This document shows positions 31,731-45,200 of a stretch of 64,000 nt of DNA, in pieces. Location of the stretch: assembly GCF_003144115.1 (NCBI RefSeq), contig NW_020312022.1, positions 288,116 through 352,115 of the forward strand, read 5' to 3'. The stretch comes from Tilletiopsis washingtonensis (Eukaryota > Basidiomycota > Exobasidiomycetes > Entylomatales). Numbering within the stretch: position 1 is the first letter of the stretch; the number at the start of each line of letters is the position of its first letter. The notes under the pieces were generated by a model. It did no database searches, was not told where the DNA came from, and saw only the letters and a list, made by a program, of their open reading frames with translations. Both the position numbers and the translations under genes were made by a program.

Positions 31731-34700
31731 GGCGAGAAGGTTGGGCGGGTGTGTGTCTTTGAGTGGGTTGAGTGAGACGGGTGACAGGAGGAGAGGATGT
31801 GGGTGGGAGGGAAGGAAGAAGAGGGGGCAAAGGTTGCGCGCGGCTGACCAGAGCGCTGTCCTTATGTACTCGCCCGCACGGTCCTCGCGTCGCCGTGCCG
31901 CGCGCTGCGGCGGCCACCTGCCCTGTACTTGCCTCGAGAGCAAGCGTGAGCGGCTGCGCAGACATCCAGGCCAAGTCAGTTGCGACCACGCGGATTGAGA
32001 TAGCGAGCCTCGACACGCAGCGCACACAGGTGCGCAATCCTGCGTGCTGCGTTGAGGTGAGCACCTGCAACTGCCTCTCTCGACGAAACAGCCCGCGCGG
32101 TGGCCAGCGCATCAAAACCTCTCGCAGAGAGTCAGCGTGAAGGCGAGCTTGGAGGTGTCTGAGCTGTCTGCGCACCCGCCACACACGACATCTGCATTCG
32201 GCGCGGCTTCGCCCCTGATTGCGCGCCGTCCCGATTTGGGCAAGCGACGCGTCGAGCCTGGCGCTTGCAGGCGTCGCGTCCAAACATCGCGGAGCCGGAG
32301 GCCGAGAACATCGGGTGCGGGGAGAGCAGGTGGGTCTCCACACCACCTCACTGCTTCGCTCTGAGCGCTGCACCCTGTGCTGCGTGCGTCGTGCGTCGTC
32401 CTTTATCGCGCTTCGCGAGGCTCGTTGCGCACGCTCCGCGCAGCTGGGTGGTGGTGCGCGCTGTCTTCCCAGAAACAGCGGCACACAGTGATGAGCGTCG
32501 ACACGCTGTGATGCCAGACACGCCTATCTCCCATGCCACTCATCAGTCTGCTAATGTGAGAGCGAGAGCAAAGTAGCACTTAAGCCAGCCCCGGGCACCG
32601 AGCCGAGGCGCGACAAGGCCCCGGTGGAACGTGGCTGTGGGCGATCTCTCGAGCGCGCCGGGTCAGAAGCAGAAGTAGCACCTGAACCGTCTGTCTAAGC
32701 CGTGTTCGCTGTATAAATGCGAAGAATGCTGAAGGCATCGAGCTTGGACGAGCAGTGCCGTGCGGTCGCCGAGAGAGCAAGGCCGAAGAGCTCACTCATG
32801 ATCTCGTCGGCGTTCGGGCTGGGCGCTAGAAGGCGCCGCCGCTGTTCCCGTGCTCGCAACGGCGGTGCCTCGAGCACTCTCGCCCCCAGGCACAAAGCCG
32901 TGCCTCGGACCGGGCCCGAGATGTGGGACCCGGAACTGAAGGGCTGGCTGAGCGCTGCATCGAGCTGAGGATACCTTGCCATCGTGAGCGAAGCTGCGCT
33001 GGCTCGCCTTTAGGTGGTTGAGATTAGCCGACTGCGGCCTCCAGTGCAGTCAGCCTCTTGCACTCGACCGGGGTGCTGCTCAAGGATGAACACGCCTCGG
33101 CCCTTAGGGCAAGCGCAGGCGATTCGGAGCGACGCGCACCGCGCCGTCCTCGCGTCGCCAGCCGCGCGCCGCGGTGCGCCAGCGCGTCGCCCGAAATGTT
33201 CGGCCTTCGCGCTTGCCGCGCTCGCACATCAATGTCAGCCGGTGTCGCTGCGCAGCCTGATAGAGAGCTCGCGATGAGGAGCTCGCTGTGGTGGGAGCCA
33301 AGAAAGCAGTGAGCTCCGCAGCAGCGAGTGTAGATGCAGCGGCAGCGCAGCAGACGTGAGCTGCTGCGGCCCGTCGTCAGCTCGGACGTCCGAATTTGAG
33401 CTCTGCTGCGTCTGGACCTGGCCGCTGCTTCCCTGCGCTGCTGCTGATGCTGCATCTGCGCCTGCACGGCGCACGCTCTTTAGCGCCATCGCCTAGCGCG
33501 GCCTCCTCCCTGCTGCTGATGCTTCGCTGCCCCTTGGCCGGTATGCCTGCGCGCTGAGTGAAGCTGCAGCGCGCAGCTGATGGTGCAGCTGATGGCGCGT
33601 GCTGCACGAGTGCAGCCATCGTGCAGACGCCGCAGCATCGAGATGAGGGACGATGCGGCAGCGCAGGCGTGACTGTCGCCGCTCGGCCACACGACTGCTA
33701 GCCTGAGATGGAGGCCTCGGCGACACTGCTGCGAGATGAGCCTCGGACGCGCGCGAGCACCGCATCGCATCTGCAGCTGCCGCAGAGGGGCCGCGCCGCA
33801 GTTCGAGAGCTCGTCGGCTGCGGCCCCCTGCGATGGCGTGCAGGCGGGCGCACGGCGTGCAGATGCCGCCGCCGCTGCGAAGCAAGCCTGCCGCAGCAGC
33901 ATCAGGTGCAGCAAGCAGCCGCTGTCCCTGCAGCGCAAGCACAGCGTGAAGGGCTCGACGTGCGGCGGCGGCGTCGGACGTCGGGGTGCGGCGTTGCTGC
34001 GGCTGCGGCGGTGGGAAAGGAAGAACGTCGGAGCTGGCTGATGAGATGCGCACGCGCACGCGCACACGCGCACGCGCGCGCTGCCCTTCCATCTCATCTC
34101 GCGCAGCACCAGCATCCATCACCCGGATGAGCGGATGGGCTGCCGCTGTTGCTGCTTATAGCCTGTCACCTGCTCCTGTGCCCCTCGGCGGCCCGGAGCG
34201 CCGGGACGAGAGGCGGCGAGAGGGGCTCGGCAGCAGGCAGGAGGTGCGCTCGTGGTACGCGCAGGACGACGCGTCGGACGAGCAGGCGCGGCGCAGGCAC
34301 CACGGCAGCGGCTGCACGCCTGCAGCGGCAAGCGCGGCGGGCGCGCCGCCAGCGCTGGTGCTGGCGCTGCGCCTGCCCCTCTCCGCCGCCGCCGCTGTGG
34401 CGCCTGTGCGTGGTGGCCGTGAGTGGCCCCTGCTTGCGCTCTCCTTCTTCCGCTGCTTCTCCCGCGCCTGCTGCTCCAGTGCCTGCCTGAAATACCCTCG
34501 CGGCTCGCCTGCCTGCGCGTCTCTCCTAGGCGCGACAAGGCACACGGACAGCACTCGCGCCGCGCCCTGCCGCCCGCCGGCCTTCCCCTCGCGCCGCGCC
34601 GTGGCCGCCTCCCTCTCGGGCGTGGATCTCACCGCTCGCTCTCACTCCATCCTCACTCTCTGCTCGCTCTCGCCCCCTCACGCTGCCGTCTGCTGACCCG

Positions 34701-34930
34701 GTCTCTGTCTCGCCCTCACTTGCGTCTCGGCTTCCCTCGTTCCGGCCCAGCTGCGCGCGTCTCGTCTCTTCTGCCGTCACCTTCGTTTCGTTGCCTCGCC
34801 GAGTGCCCTCCTTCCACACGCGTGAGCATCTGCTTGCTGCCAGCGCCGGCCGCGTGTCTGACCGCTCTGCGCAGGCATCAGCGCCCACAGCATGCTCACC
34901 TCGTGCCACGCCTGAACGATCACGCGCACC
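31731..34930. other. 3.2-kb gene-poor divergent promoter region
   Basis: This lies between the divergent giant GTPase and RA-PH genes. Open frames on both strands are short or Arg/Ala-rich and show no family features. A CT-rich tract at about 34,640-34,800, before the RA-PH start codon, looks like a fungal core promoter or 5' leader. I see no tRNA or other RNA gene. Confidence 0.6.
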
Positions 34931-37900
34931 ATGCCCTCGGCGACGCACCGCGCGTCGCCGCAGCACTCGCCCGCCCACTCGCCGCTGCTCGCCTTCCGCC
35001 CGCTCGCCGCAAAGGCTGCGTCGCCGCCGACCGTGCCGCTGGCGCTCGATGCCCTCACCTCGGCGTTTGGCTTTCCCGAGCCGCCGGCACGCCCGTCGCG
35101 CCTGAGCGGCGCCGAGGAGCGCCGCAGCTCGCCGCCGCCGCGCCGCCGCCGGCTGCCGCGCCATGCCGCCCAGGCGCCGGCAGCACCGCGCACACGGCGC
35201 AAGGAGGAGTGGGCCAGTGGGCTGCCCAGCGAGGCGCATCCACACGAGGCGGGCACGCGGGACCTGGAGGAAGACGAGGACGAGTACGAGCAGCAGACGC
35301 CCGCCGGCTCGCACTCGCGTCTGCCGTCTGGCGCAGACGAGCGGGCGCCCAGGCGCGACAGCGCCGGCTCCTTTGGCGAGGCCGGCGACAGCTCCTTCAC
35401 CCGTCGGCCCTCTAGGGCATCACAGAGCGAAGACGCGCTCGGGCTCGACGTGAGCCAGGAGAGTGGCATGGTGCGCTCTGCCTCTGCCTTCTCGACGGGC
35501 TTCGTCTCCTCGCCGGGCTCCTCCATCGGCGAGCCCGAGGAGATGGTCGAGGAAGACTTCACCGATGGCAGTGCCGGCGGCATGAGCTTCTCCAGCGACG
35601 GCGAGTACCATCTGCCGACGACGCCGGCGTCGGCGCACGGCAATGCGTCAGGCTTTCCCGGCACGCTGCCACAATGGCGCCCGCGCGAGCTGCAGCTCGT
35701 GCGCAGCGGCTCGGAGGAGGCAGCGCGCGTGCCCGCGGCACACCGCTTCCCGCTGAGCATCTCGCCGTCTCCAAGCTACTCGGCCAGCGCACCGCAGCAC
35801 GCCGCGCGGCGCTCGCCTGCCAAACGTCCGCCGCACATGCGCGCCACGAGCACGACAAGCAGCGGCAGCGGCAGCAGCTCTGCCGCAGCCGCAAGCAGCG
35901 CCACGGGCCCGCGCGACCTGCTGCTGGCGTCCGCTGCCGTGCCCGCCGGAGCCATTCGCAGCCTCACATCGCCGTCGTTGAGCGTGACTGTGCCGCTGAA
36001 GAGCGCCACGCGCTCCGTGTCGCCCGTCAGCGGCGGCTCTGCGTCTTCTGTGCCGCGCAGCCCGCTGCCTGTGCTGTCGACCGGCCCTGCCTTCCCGCCA
36101 GGCCCGGATGCCACGCTCGAGAGCATGGCCGCCGAACGGCTGCCAAACGAGTCGCTCGCGACGCCCGCGCGCCGCGCGGGCGGCAGCGGACGCATCTCGC
36201 CCATGCTCACGCCTGGCAGCGCGTCGGGCGCGAGCCTCAGCGTCAGTCCCGTCGTCTCGGCGCCTTCGTGGGAGATGCCGACGCGCGCGTATTCGCCCCT
36301 GGGCACGGCCTCTGCGAACTCCTCGCCATTGCGTCCGCTCGTGCCTCTTCCGAGCAGTTCGAGCGCCGCAACTTCGCCGTCTAGCTCGCCGCAGGACGAG
36401 CGCGTGCCTCTCCCGCCGACGCGCGCGCGTGCACATTCCTTCGTGCGCTCCTCTGCATCCACGTCGCGTAGGAAGCCGCCGGCGCCGCTCGATCTGGCGG
36501 GCCTCAGCGCGAACCCCGGCGCTGAGCCTCGCAGCGGCGTCGTGATCAACGAGCCGACGCCTGATGCATACGCGCCCGGCGCGTCGCCTTCTTTCGACGA
36601 TGCTGCGTTCCACGCGCTGGAGGGCGAGAAGCTGCTGCTGGATCCCCAGACTGCGGTGTGGCCCGCTGGCGCCTCGACTCCACAAGCACAGGCCTCGCCG
36701 CGCATGCCGGGCAACCTGTCCGTGCCCGAGCCCGAGGCCGAGATGCCCATGACGGCCGCCACAGCTTTCTTCGACTTCGACAGCGCTGACACGTACGTGG
36801 CCGACATGTCCGTCGACGAGGGCACGCGCAGCAGTCGCAGTGCCGATGCAGACGAGCCAGCCCCGCACAGCGCCGGCTCTGTGCGCCTGGACCTGCCGCG
36901 CCTATCGCTGGCCTCGTCACATGCTTCGTCGGGCGGCCGCACTGTAGAGGCACCCTTCGAGTTCGACTACACGTCCGAGGCGGCCGCCGGCGCTGAGGCA
37001 AGCTCGCGCAGTGGGTCGCGCAGCGGCTCGCACACGTCCGACGTGCTTGCTCCGATGCCCGCATCGCCACGCGCCCAGCCGGTCGCCAGCGCATTTGAGT
37101 CGCCCGAGTCGAGCTACTCCACGGACTCGCCGCGGCAGTCGCAAGTGACGCCCAGCAGCTCGCGGATCTCATTCCGCACGTCGATGTTCCAGGTCTCGGT
37201 CGACTCGCCGCGGGGCGAGTCATTTGGGCCGCGAGGCACGCCCGATCTCGGTGCGGCTCCGTTCCCAGACGAAGGCGTGCAGTCCGGCGACCGTCCCAGC
37301 ACTGCCTCGTCGGCCTCACCGCGTCAGAGCATCGAGCCCGTCGGCCTGCAGCCAGCGCATGCTCTCCGACCTGGGTCACTCGGCCAGCACGCGCGCCGCC
37401 CTCAGGCAATGCACGAGGAGCAGACTCCTGGCAGCAGCTCTTCCTCTCCAGCCAGGAGCGTGGTGGCGCCGCCGCCACGGCCGACTGGGCATGCATCGCA
37501 GTCTGAGCCGCTGCCGACCGGCGAGTGGCGACCCACGCCGCTCAGCGTGCCGACGCGGGCGTCCATTTCATCGGGCAACACGTCGCCCGTCGGCGGCGTA
37601 TCGGCTGCACCGGCCGCAGGGCCCCCGTCCTCGCGCCCGAACCTCTCCATCCGCACGATGGACACACAGAACCGTCCGCTGCCGCCGCTTCCGCGATCGA
37701 AGCCGTCGATTGTGCCCGATACGCCGTCCTTTGGCTTCATGCCCTTCTCTCCAGCGCCACCCACCGCCGACGCTGCATACATGTCGCCTCCGGCTGTCGG
37801 CAGCTCGCACACGCCACAGAGTGGCACGTTCAGCGTTGACTCGGCCTACTCGGACCAGTACGCGCCCTTTGAGCAGGTCATGTCGAGCCGCTGGAGCTCG

Positions 37901-40900
37901 GGCTCCGAGTCGGACGACGAGCCGAGCGGCGGCAAGAGCAGCCGCAAGAACTCCAAGGCCAAGAAGACGGCCTCGGCCAACAGCAGCAAGCGTCCGTCTG
38001 CGAGCGGCAGCATGGGCCCGCCCGCCGCGCCGCTGCGCAAGGGCTCAGCCTTCTTGCAGGGCCTGGGCCTGCGCAAGAAGAGCTTCTCCAACGCTGCCGC
38101 GCCCTCGCCGTCGCAGCGCTCGGCCTCGCCGCACACGCCCGGCATCGCCTCGCCTGCCATGCTCGACACTGCCGCCGAGTTCCCGTTCCCTCCGGCTAGC
38201 CAGTTCACGCCCGGCTCGCCATCGGTCGCGACGCGCCTGAGCCGCTCACCTCATGTCACAGACAGCGCGCCACGCAGTCGTGCCGGCTCCGTCGCGTCTC
38301 GCTACTCGCAGAGTACCGGCAACAGCGGGCCGTCGATGAGTCATCGCCCTTCGCTGGCCAGTCTGCGCATGTCGAGCATGGACCAGAGCCGCCGGCCGTC
38401 GCTCACCGGCGATGGCGCGGAGAGCGTGCCGGCCTCGCCCAGTCTGCCGAGTGGCTTCGCGTTCCCCACTCGCAGTCGCAATGTCTCCGCCGCGGGCAGT
38501 CTCGACGCAGAGCTGGCAGGCCTGGGCATCGCGCTGCCGGCCGGAGCGCCCTACGCCGATCGCAATCGTCCGACGCACGCCAGCCGTCTGTCCAACAGCC
38601 TGCGCTCCGCACGAGCGTCGCTGAACAACCTGCGCGCGTCCAAGGACCTCGCGGCCGTCGAGGCCTCGGCCAATGCTCTCGCCGCTGCGCTGGCGAAGCG
38701 CAACAGCCAGGGCGGGCGGCAACGCTCAGCCACGATCAGCGCTGCGGATCTCGCACAGAGCCGCGCCTCCATCGCGGCTGCGACGCAAGGCGTGCTGCTG
38801 CCCGACGTCACGACTTCGCCGCCGCGCGGCGAGGCCCGACGCCGCAGCAAGAGCCAGTTCGACGAGTTCGACACGACGCCGCGCGTGGCGTACGCCTCGC
38901 TGCCCGGCTCGGGCCGCAGCAGCATTGCCAGTCCCACGCAGGCACGTTCGAATCTTTCGCGCTACGTGCACGACGATGAGGCACTCACGCGCCTTGGCTC
39001 GCATCTCGTGAGCACGGCGTCATGGGCCGACTTCTCGCCCGAGTCGGTGCCCAGCACGCCGCCCGTGCCCGCGCGCGGATCTTCCACTCGCGCGTTCAGC
39101 GGTCGCCGCTCCGACGCGGGTCTGGAGCGCCAGCCGTCGCCGCTCGTGGAGAGCGTCTCGGCAACTGCGGAGAAGCAGCCAGCACCGCGGAGGCGCCGCA
39201 TTATCTACTGCGAGGGCGCGCAGATTCGTCCGCACTACCCGTCGCTCAGCGACTTCGGTCGTGCGTGGTGCCAGGAGCACCCTGGATCCGCGCTCGAGGC
39301 GGCGCGAGGACCGGCGCTCATGGCTGCTGCCCTCGCGGCGCGCGGCTACGCAGGCGCCGGGGAGGGAGGCAATTCCGGCGCCAGCACACCCTCGGACGCG
39401 TCGACTGACTACTACGGGTCAAGCGACGGCGGCGGTGGCGCTGATGGCGATGCCTCTGACCCCGGCGAGCCGTCGGGCTCCGGCGGGGCAGGCGACGAGG
39501 ATGATCCGGAGGACCGCAAGGGCAACGGCGCCTGGCCGAGCCGAGCCGCACGCGACGCGCTGCTGGCATCTGACGAGGAAGAAATATCTTCAGATGACGA
39601 CGAGGACATCTATGGCGTTGACCGTGCCAAGGGCAGCTCGTCGGCCCTCTATGCGACGGCCAACGCCAGCTCGATGCCGCCGACCAGCGATGCCATCGAT
39701 CCCTCTGGCTCGTCCAGCCGTAGCGCCGAGTCGGATGACGTGCCGCTGGGCGAGCGCGTGCAAAATGCCGAGGCCCTGCAGTCTCGTCTGCGCGCGGCTG
39801 AGCGTCGGGAGCAGATCGCTTCTACTGCCCGTGCGCTCGAGCGCGGTGGCCGACATTCCAAGAGCGACCGCCTGCGGAAGCCTCGCGGCTTTGCGCCGGA
39901 GAAGGCACCCGACTCGTCGCCGCTCGACATCAATGATCTCATGGGCCGTCTGCAGAAGGTGCAAGTCCAGCAAGCTGCTGGCCTGCCGACGCGCGGACCG
40001 CAGCAAGTTGCGCCGAGTGGCGGCGATGTGCTCTCGTCTGCGAACCCGGCCCGCGTGCCACAGGGGCGAGCGCGCTCGAACACGACGACGGGGCGCGACC
40101 AACGTCTCGCCTCGGCGCCGGTGCCGACAGCGCCTGTGCTCCCGGCGGCAGTGCAGCAGCAGCAGATCCTGCTCCACCAGCAGCAGCAGATTGCGCAGCA
40201 GCAGGCGCAGATTGCGCAGCAGGCACAGCTTCTGCAGTCGATGAAGCAGCAGACGTCCGAGTCGGCGCCCAACTCGCGCACCGTCAGCCGGCAGCACACG
40301 CTTGCTGCGGCCTCGCGCGCGGCAGCTGGTGTGCGCCCTCGGCCTTCGTTCAACGAGCAGGTCCCTCAGCGTCTGCCTCCAAACGCGATCCCGGCCGATG
40401 CTCGCAGTGCGGCGGCCCACAAGGCGCCCACGGCTGCGCTCATGTTCCCGTCGTCGAGCTCTTCGGGCGCGTCCAGCCCTGCGATGGCCGGCACGCCGCA
40501 GCTTGGCATCTCCAGCACCATGGCCGGAGTGGTCAGCCAGGCGCAGATGACGCACCGCGCCGCCGAGCATCTGCGTGGCGGCGGTAGCCACTCGGCCTCG
40601 CCGGCACTGGGCACTGTCCCTCTGCGCATGTTCTCTGGCTCTGCGGAGCCGTCCGCGGACGGACACGCGGCGCCCGAGGAGCAGCCGCAGGTGCGCCTGC
40701 GCTCCCGCAGCATTTCGAGAGCTCGACCCAATGTCGTTGTCGATGCGCGCGTGGCGCCGCCGCTGCCGGTGCCTGTGCCGCGCCAGCAGCCAAACTCCGG
40801 CACCTCGTCGGCGTCGCACTTCTCGCCCGCCTCGGGCGGTGCGCCGGGCACGCAGACGCTCGCTGCTGCGACAGGCGAGGCCTCTCCGCGCTCGCCACTG

Positions 40901-42210
40901 GCGGGCCTGCCGGTCGTCGCAGCGCCGACCGGACCGCCGATCCAGCTCATGCAGCACCGCGTGTACATTGCCACGAAGCAGCGCTACGGCACGGCGCAGG
41001 TGCCGCTCGACGCGCGGGCGCGCGACCTCGTGATGGACATCACCGAGAAGGAGTACGTGCCCGTCGACGTGTCGCAGGGCGGCGGCGGCGGCTGGGTCAT
41101 CTTCGACTGCTGTCCGCAGTGGGGCATCGGTGAGTGTCACGTGTGTGTGTGCCGAAGGTGCGATGCTCATCCTAGCGGACCTTCAGAGCGCCCGCTGCGC
41201 GAGTACGAGATGATCACGGACGTCATCGACGCGCGCCCGACGCCCGACGACTACTTCCTGCTGAAGCGCACCGAGCTCGCGCCGTACCTGAGCTTCCGCG
41301 CGATCCCGACGAGCTCGCCGCTGCTGGCCGGCTACGTATACGTGCAGGACCACAAGCGCAAGTGGAGCAAGCGCTGGCTCGAGCTGCGCGACCACTCGCT
41401 GTACCATGCCAAGTCGGACAAGGTGAGCCGCAGCAATGCGAACGTGCCAGGCGTAGCTGACGCTTTGCGCAGGGCAAGGACGAGGTCTTCGTGTGCAACC
41501 TGTCGGCCTTCGACATCTACCTCGTCGACACGGCCAAGATCCGCACGCCCAAGCCGCACGCCTTTGCCGTGCGCAGCCAGGACAAGATCACGCAGTTCGA
41601 GAAGCCCGAGAACGACTACGTGCACTACTTCTGCCTCGGCGACCCGGCGGCGCACCGCGACTGGGTGCGCGCCATCATGAATGCGTGAGTGGCCGGCCCT
41701 CCTAGGCGCCCGCTGCCGGCTGCAGCGCTGACCGCTTCCGCTCGCAGGCACACCTATGTGCTCAAGCAGGAACGAGCCGCGCTTTTCGTCCCGCCCGTGC
41801 GGCCCATGGTGCCTCCGCCTGTGCCCGCCGAGCCAGAGGCCGGCACCAACGGCGCCTCTATTGCCACAGCCGGAGGCCTGTCACGGCGAGGCACACAACG
41901 CCGGCCGGGCCGCGCGCCCGACGCCAGCAGCAGCAGCGACATGAGTGCTGCCGTCGCCGCCGCCGCCACGCCCTCTGCGCCCGGCGGCGGCCTCATCGGA
42001 CGCGACGCCTTTGCCGGGCCGTTTGAGAAGGGCAGCCTGCTCGCCAACGCCGCGCTCAACGCGGCGCCCGAGGGCCTCGACCTGAGCCTGCACGAGCGCA
42101 CCCGCTCGCGCCAGGCCGAGGCCGCCCGGCGCGCCGAGCTGGCGGAGCGCATGCGCCGAGCGCGCGCCGCCGGGCAGCCGCTCGTCGATGTGGCGGCGCG
42201 GCCGTTCTGA
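34931..42210 (+). CDS. Large RA-PH scaffold protein
   Basis: Four exons (34931-41129, 41187-41422, 41473-41684, 41748-42210) give ~2,370 residues. The first ~1,980 are low-complexity, rich in Ser, Pro and Ala, with many SP/TP sites, a poly-acidic patch (DEEEISSDDDEDIYG) and a Gln-rich coiled segment near 40,150. The folded part begins with QHRVYIATKQRYGTAQVPLD, a Ras-association-like segment, then WVIFDCCPQWGIERPLREYE. A PH domain follows: LAGYVYVQDHKRKWSKRWLE, then VCNLSAFDIYLVD, and HYFCLGDPAAHRDWVRAIM with the invariant Trp of the last helix. The RA-PH tandem is the arrangement of the Grb7/RIAM/lamellipodin group, which links Ras-type GTPases and lipids to actin; in fungi the proteins are little studied. 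A basic helical tail ends the protein. The first exon, 6.2 kb without an intron, is exceptional here. Confidence 0.85.
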
Positions 42211-45200
42211 GGGGTGCAGACCCTCGTCCATGTCATGCTGTGCTATGCGCTCTCGGCCTCTCTCTGTCTCTCCTCTGTATTGCTAGCCACCCATGCCCGA
42301 CATGACCCGCGCGCCGGCGCTCCTGCCGCAGCCGCGCCTGGAAATGCGATGCGCCGTATGCATCGCAAAGCCGCCGACTCGCCGACACGTGGGGTGCGTG
42401 CACAGCCCCATGAGATGCGCGCTGGTTGTGCGCGCCGCAGCTGCCTGCCTGCACACTCGCTGCACGCCGCAGCGATCTCGCACGTCGTGAATGAAGGATC
42501 TGGGCCGCATCTGATGCGCCGCTGCTGCGCAGAGGGGCCGGAGCCGAGGGCAGCAGCGCACGCGGCGAAATCGCCGGCGGGCGTGCCGTCGGCGTGTCCC
42601 GCTCGCGTGGGCGGGTGGCGAATTTAGCGCGACGCGAGCCCGTCTGCGTCGGCCATCTCTCGATGTGCGAGCGCAGCAGCAGCGCTCAGCATGCTCCTCG
42701 CTCCTGACTCGCCGCTCCACGTTGCTAGCCGTGCATCTAGGAACGCCCGGCTCCACGCTGACAACCTTTCTCGGATGAACGTGCGTCGTGGCCCACTCGA
42801 AATAGGCAGCAGGCAGAGCTGCGCTGCGAGATACTCCGGCGCCGCGACTTCCTCGACGCTGCCGTACGGAAGGCAACCGCTCCACCTCGATCTCCTCTCG
42901 ATCTCGCCAGTCTCGAGGCGTTGTGAGATGGTCCAGCCGCGGCTGGACATGACACGAAGGTGAGGCAGCATGCTGCGCTGCCCGCGGCTACGCCGGCTAT
43001 CATCTGGCAATTTGAAATGGATGGCAGCGGCCGCAGCTTGCGCTTCGACACCTGCACGCCGCGCCCACACGATCGAGCTCAGCTCCGGGCGCGCAGCAGC
43101 CTCCAGCTCCGAGCGGCCGCAGCCTGCCCATCGGTATGTGGGGCCTGAAACAAGCCTCGACGGCGCTTCGTCATGGCCTGCACATGCAAGAGTGGGGTGA
43201 GAGCGAGCGTGCGGCGGGCATTTGCGACGACGCCGTGCCGCAAAAATCGAAACGAGGGCGCTGCGAGGGACGGCCGTGCTCCTCGGACTCCACGGAGGGC
43301 GCAGCGCGGCACGCCCGAGACGAACGCCCGCCGTGACGGTGCCCGATGGCCGCTGAGGCTGTGCAGCCCTCTAGCCGTTCCTGGGGCAGATTGCGCCCCG
43401 CGGCGTGGGCCCCGAGGAGCGGCGGCGCGTCGGTCGAGGGAGGCCATCTCCGCGGAGCACGGCGCCTGCTCGGCGTCCTTGCTCGCCGCACGGGTCCACG
43501 CAGCACGACACCGACGGCGACGCATCTCTCTGCCATCGTCCGAGGCGCTGCGCTGCGACAAAAATCGGTTTGCCTCGCCTCGTGCGACACTCCGGCTCGC
43601 TGCGACGTAAATCTGCGGGCGTGCTGATGCTGCAGCAGCTGCAGCGGAAGCTTCCGCCGTGCAGCGTGCTAACGCATGCTAACGCAGCGCCGCGATGGCA
43701 CCATCTGTGTGTGCTGCGTCTCAGCCTGCAGGCTGCGCTCTGCACCTCGGGCATGCTCGATGCCTCGGGCACCGCAGCGTCGAATGAGCGGCGTATTCGT
43801 CCATCACCGTCCGTCGTCGCGGCGCAGCGTGAGCTCTCGACGAAGCCGAAGCGCCAGCAGCAGGCCATCCCTTGCGGAGCGGTCTCCTTCGCAAGACAGG
43901 GGCCAGCAGCGCCTTGCTCTCTCTCTGCTCGCAACGGCTCTCGACAAGACGCCGGCTGCATCTGCATCTCAGCGCCTGCCGCCTTTCATGCCGTTGCGCT
44001 TGCTGCTTCCACGGGCGGAAGGGGATGGACGAGCGTTGCCTTGTTGCGGCTCCGGCTCGCCATCTCGCTTTCGGGCTCGCACTAGCGTCGCACGCCCACG
44101 CGGCCGGCGGACGTCGAGAGGTGCGACGCTGCACATCCGCTGCGAGGCGTCAGCAGCAAGACCACGAGCTCGCTCGTCGTCGCCGTGCGCCTCTGCCGTC
44201 TGCACGCTGCTCCGCATCCGTGACCCCCCTCGTCCGTCCCGATCGCTCGCCCAAGCCGTAGCGTGGGTCGCGGCCACGCTAAACGTCAGCGCACGGCGCA
44301 AGCGTCTCGCAACGGTGCCCGCCGCGGCCCGACTTGTCCTCGCCTCGAGATGACCACGGCGCCGGCGTGTCACGAAGCTCACCCCAGCCTCTGCTGGCTG
44401 CGCCACGCGGCGTGCCCAGCCGCGCCCAGCGAGTCTGGCCCCTGCGTGTTGCAGCGCGGCGGGAATGTGGCGCACGGCCAGCGGCGCAGGCGTGCGTGCG
44501 ACGGCGGACCCGGCAGAACTGGCTCGTGCTGGGGTGCCTCGGCGGGAGATGAAATTGAATTTGAGCGAGGGTCCTGCTCTGCGTGCTGCGGATGCGCTGC
44601 TGCGGCGAGGGTGCGGCCGGCGGGTGCGAGGAGGTTGGTAGCCGCGGCGCTGCACTGCCCAGCGAGGGCGCTGATCGTGTGCCTGCAGCTCGGGCGCACG
44701 CCTGCAGCTCGGGTGAGCGCCTGCGTCTGCGCCTGCAAGGACGCGCAGTGGCGTGGTGCCCGGCCGCTCGTTGCGCAGGGCAGCTGCATGCGATGCTAGG
44801 ACGCCGAGGGGGCGCAGCGCCTGCGAGCGCAGGCTATTTCGGGCAGCCGCGGCAGCGCTCAGGCGAGACCGCGCTCCGTCCTCTTGCCGCCGCCGCCGCC
44901 GTACCGAGAGCACCCGCACCCGCACCGAGGCCGGCGGAAGTGCCGCACCAAATCAGCGTCCTCGGCGCAGTCGACAGACCGCAGCGAACTGCCGCAGTCG
45001 TGCTCAGCGCTCAGCCGCGAAACAGCGGCCAGCGTGGCGAAGCAAGGCGCGGTCGCTGCACCCTTGCGCGCGCCGGAGTAAGTCTGCCGGCCAGCGAGCA
45101 GGCGGCGTTCTTGCGCGTGCCAGTGCCACCGCCGCCGCTGCGGGCGCCGCCAGGCACGGGCGCAGCGCCAGCCCGTGCCGTAGCCGGGCGGGCAAAGCAA

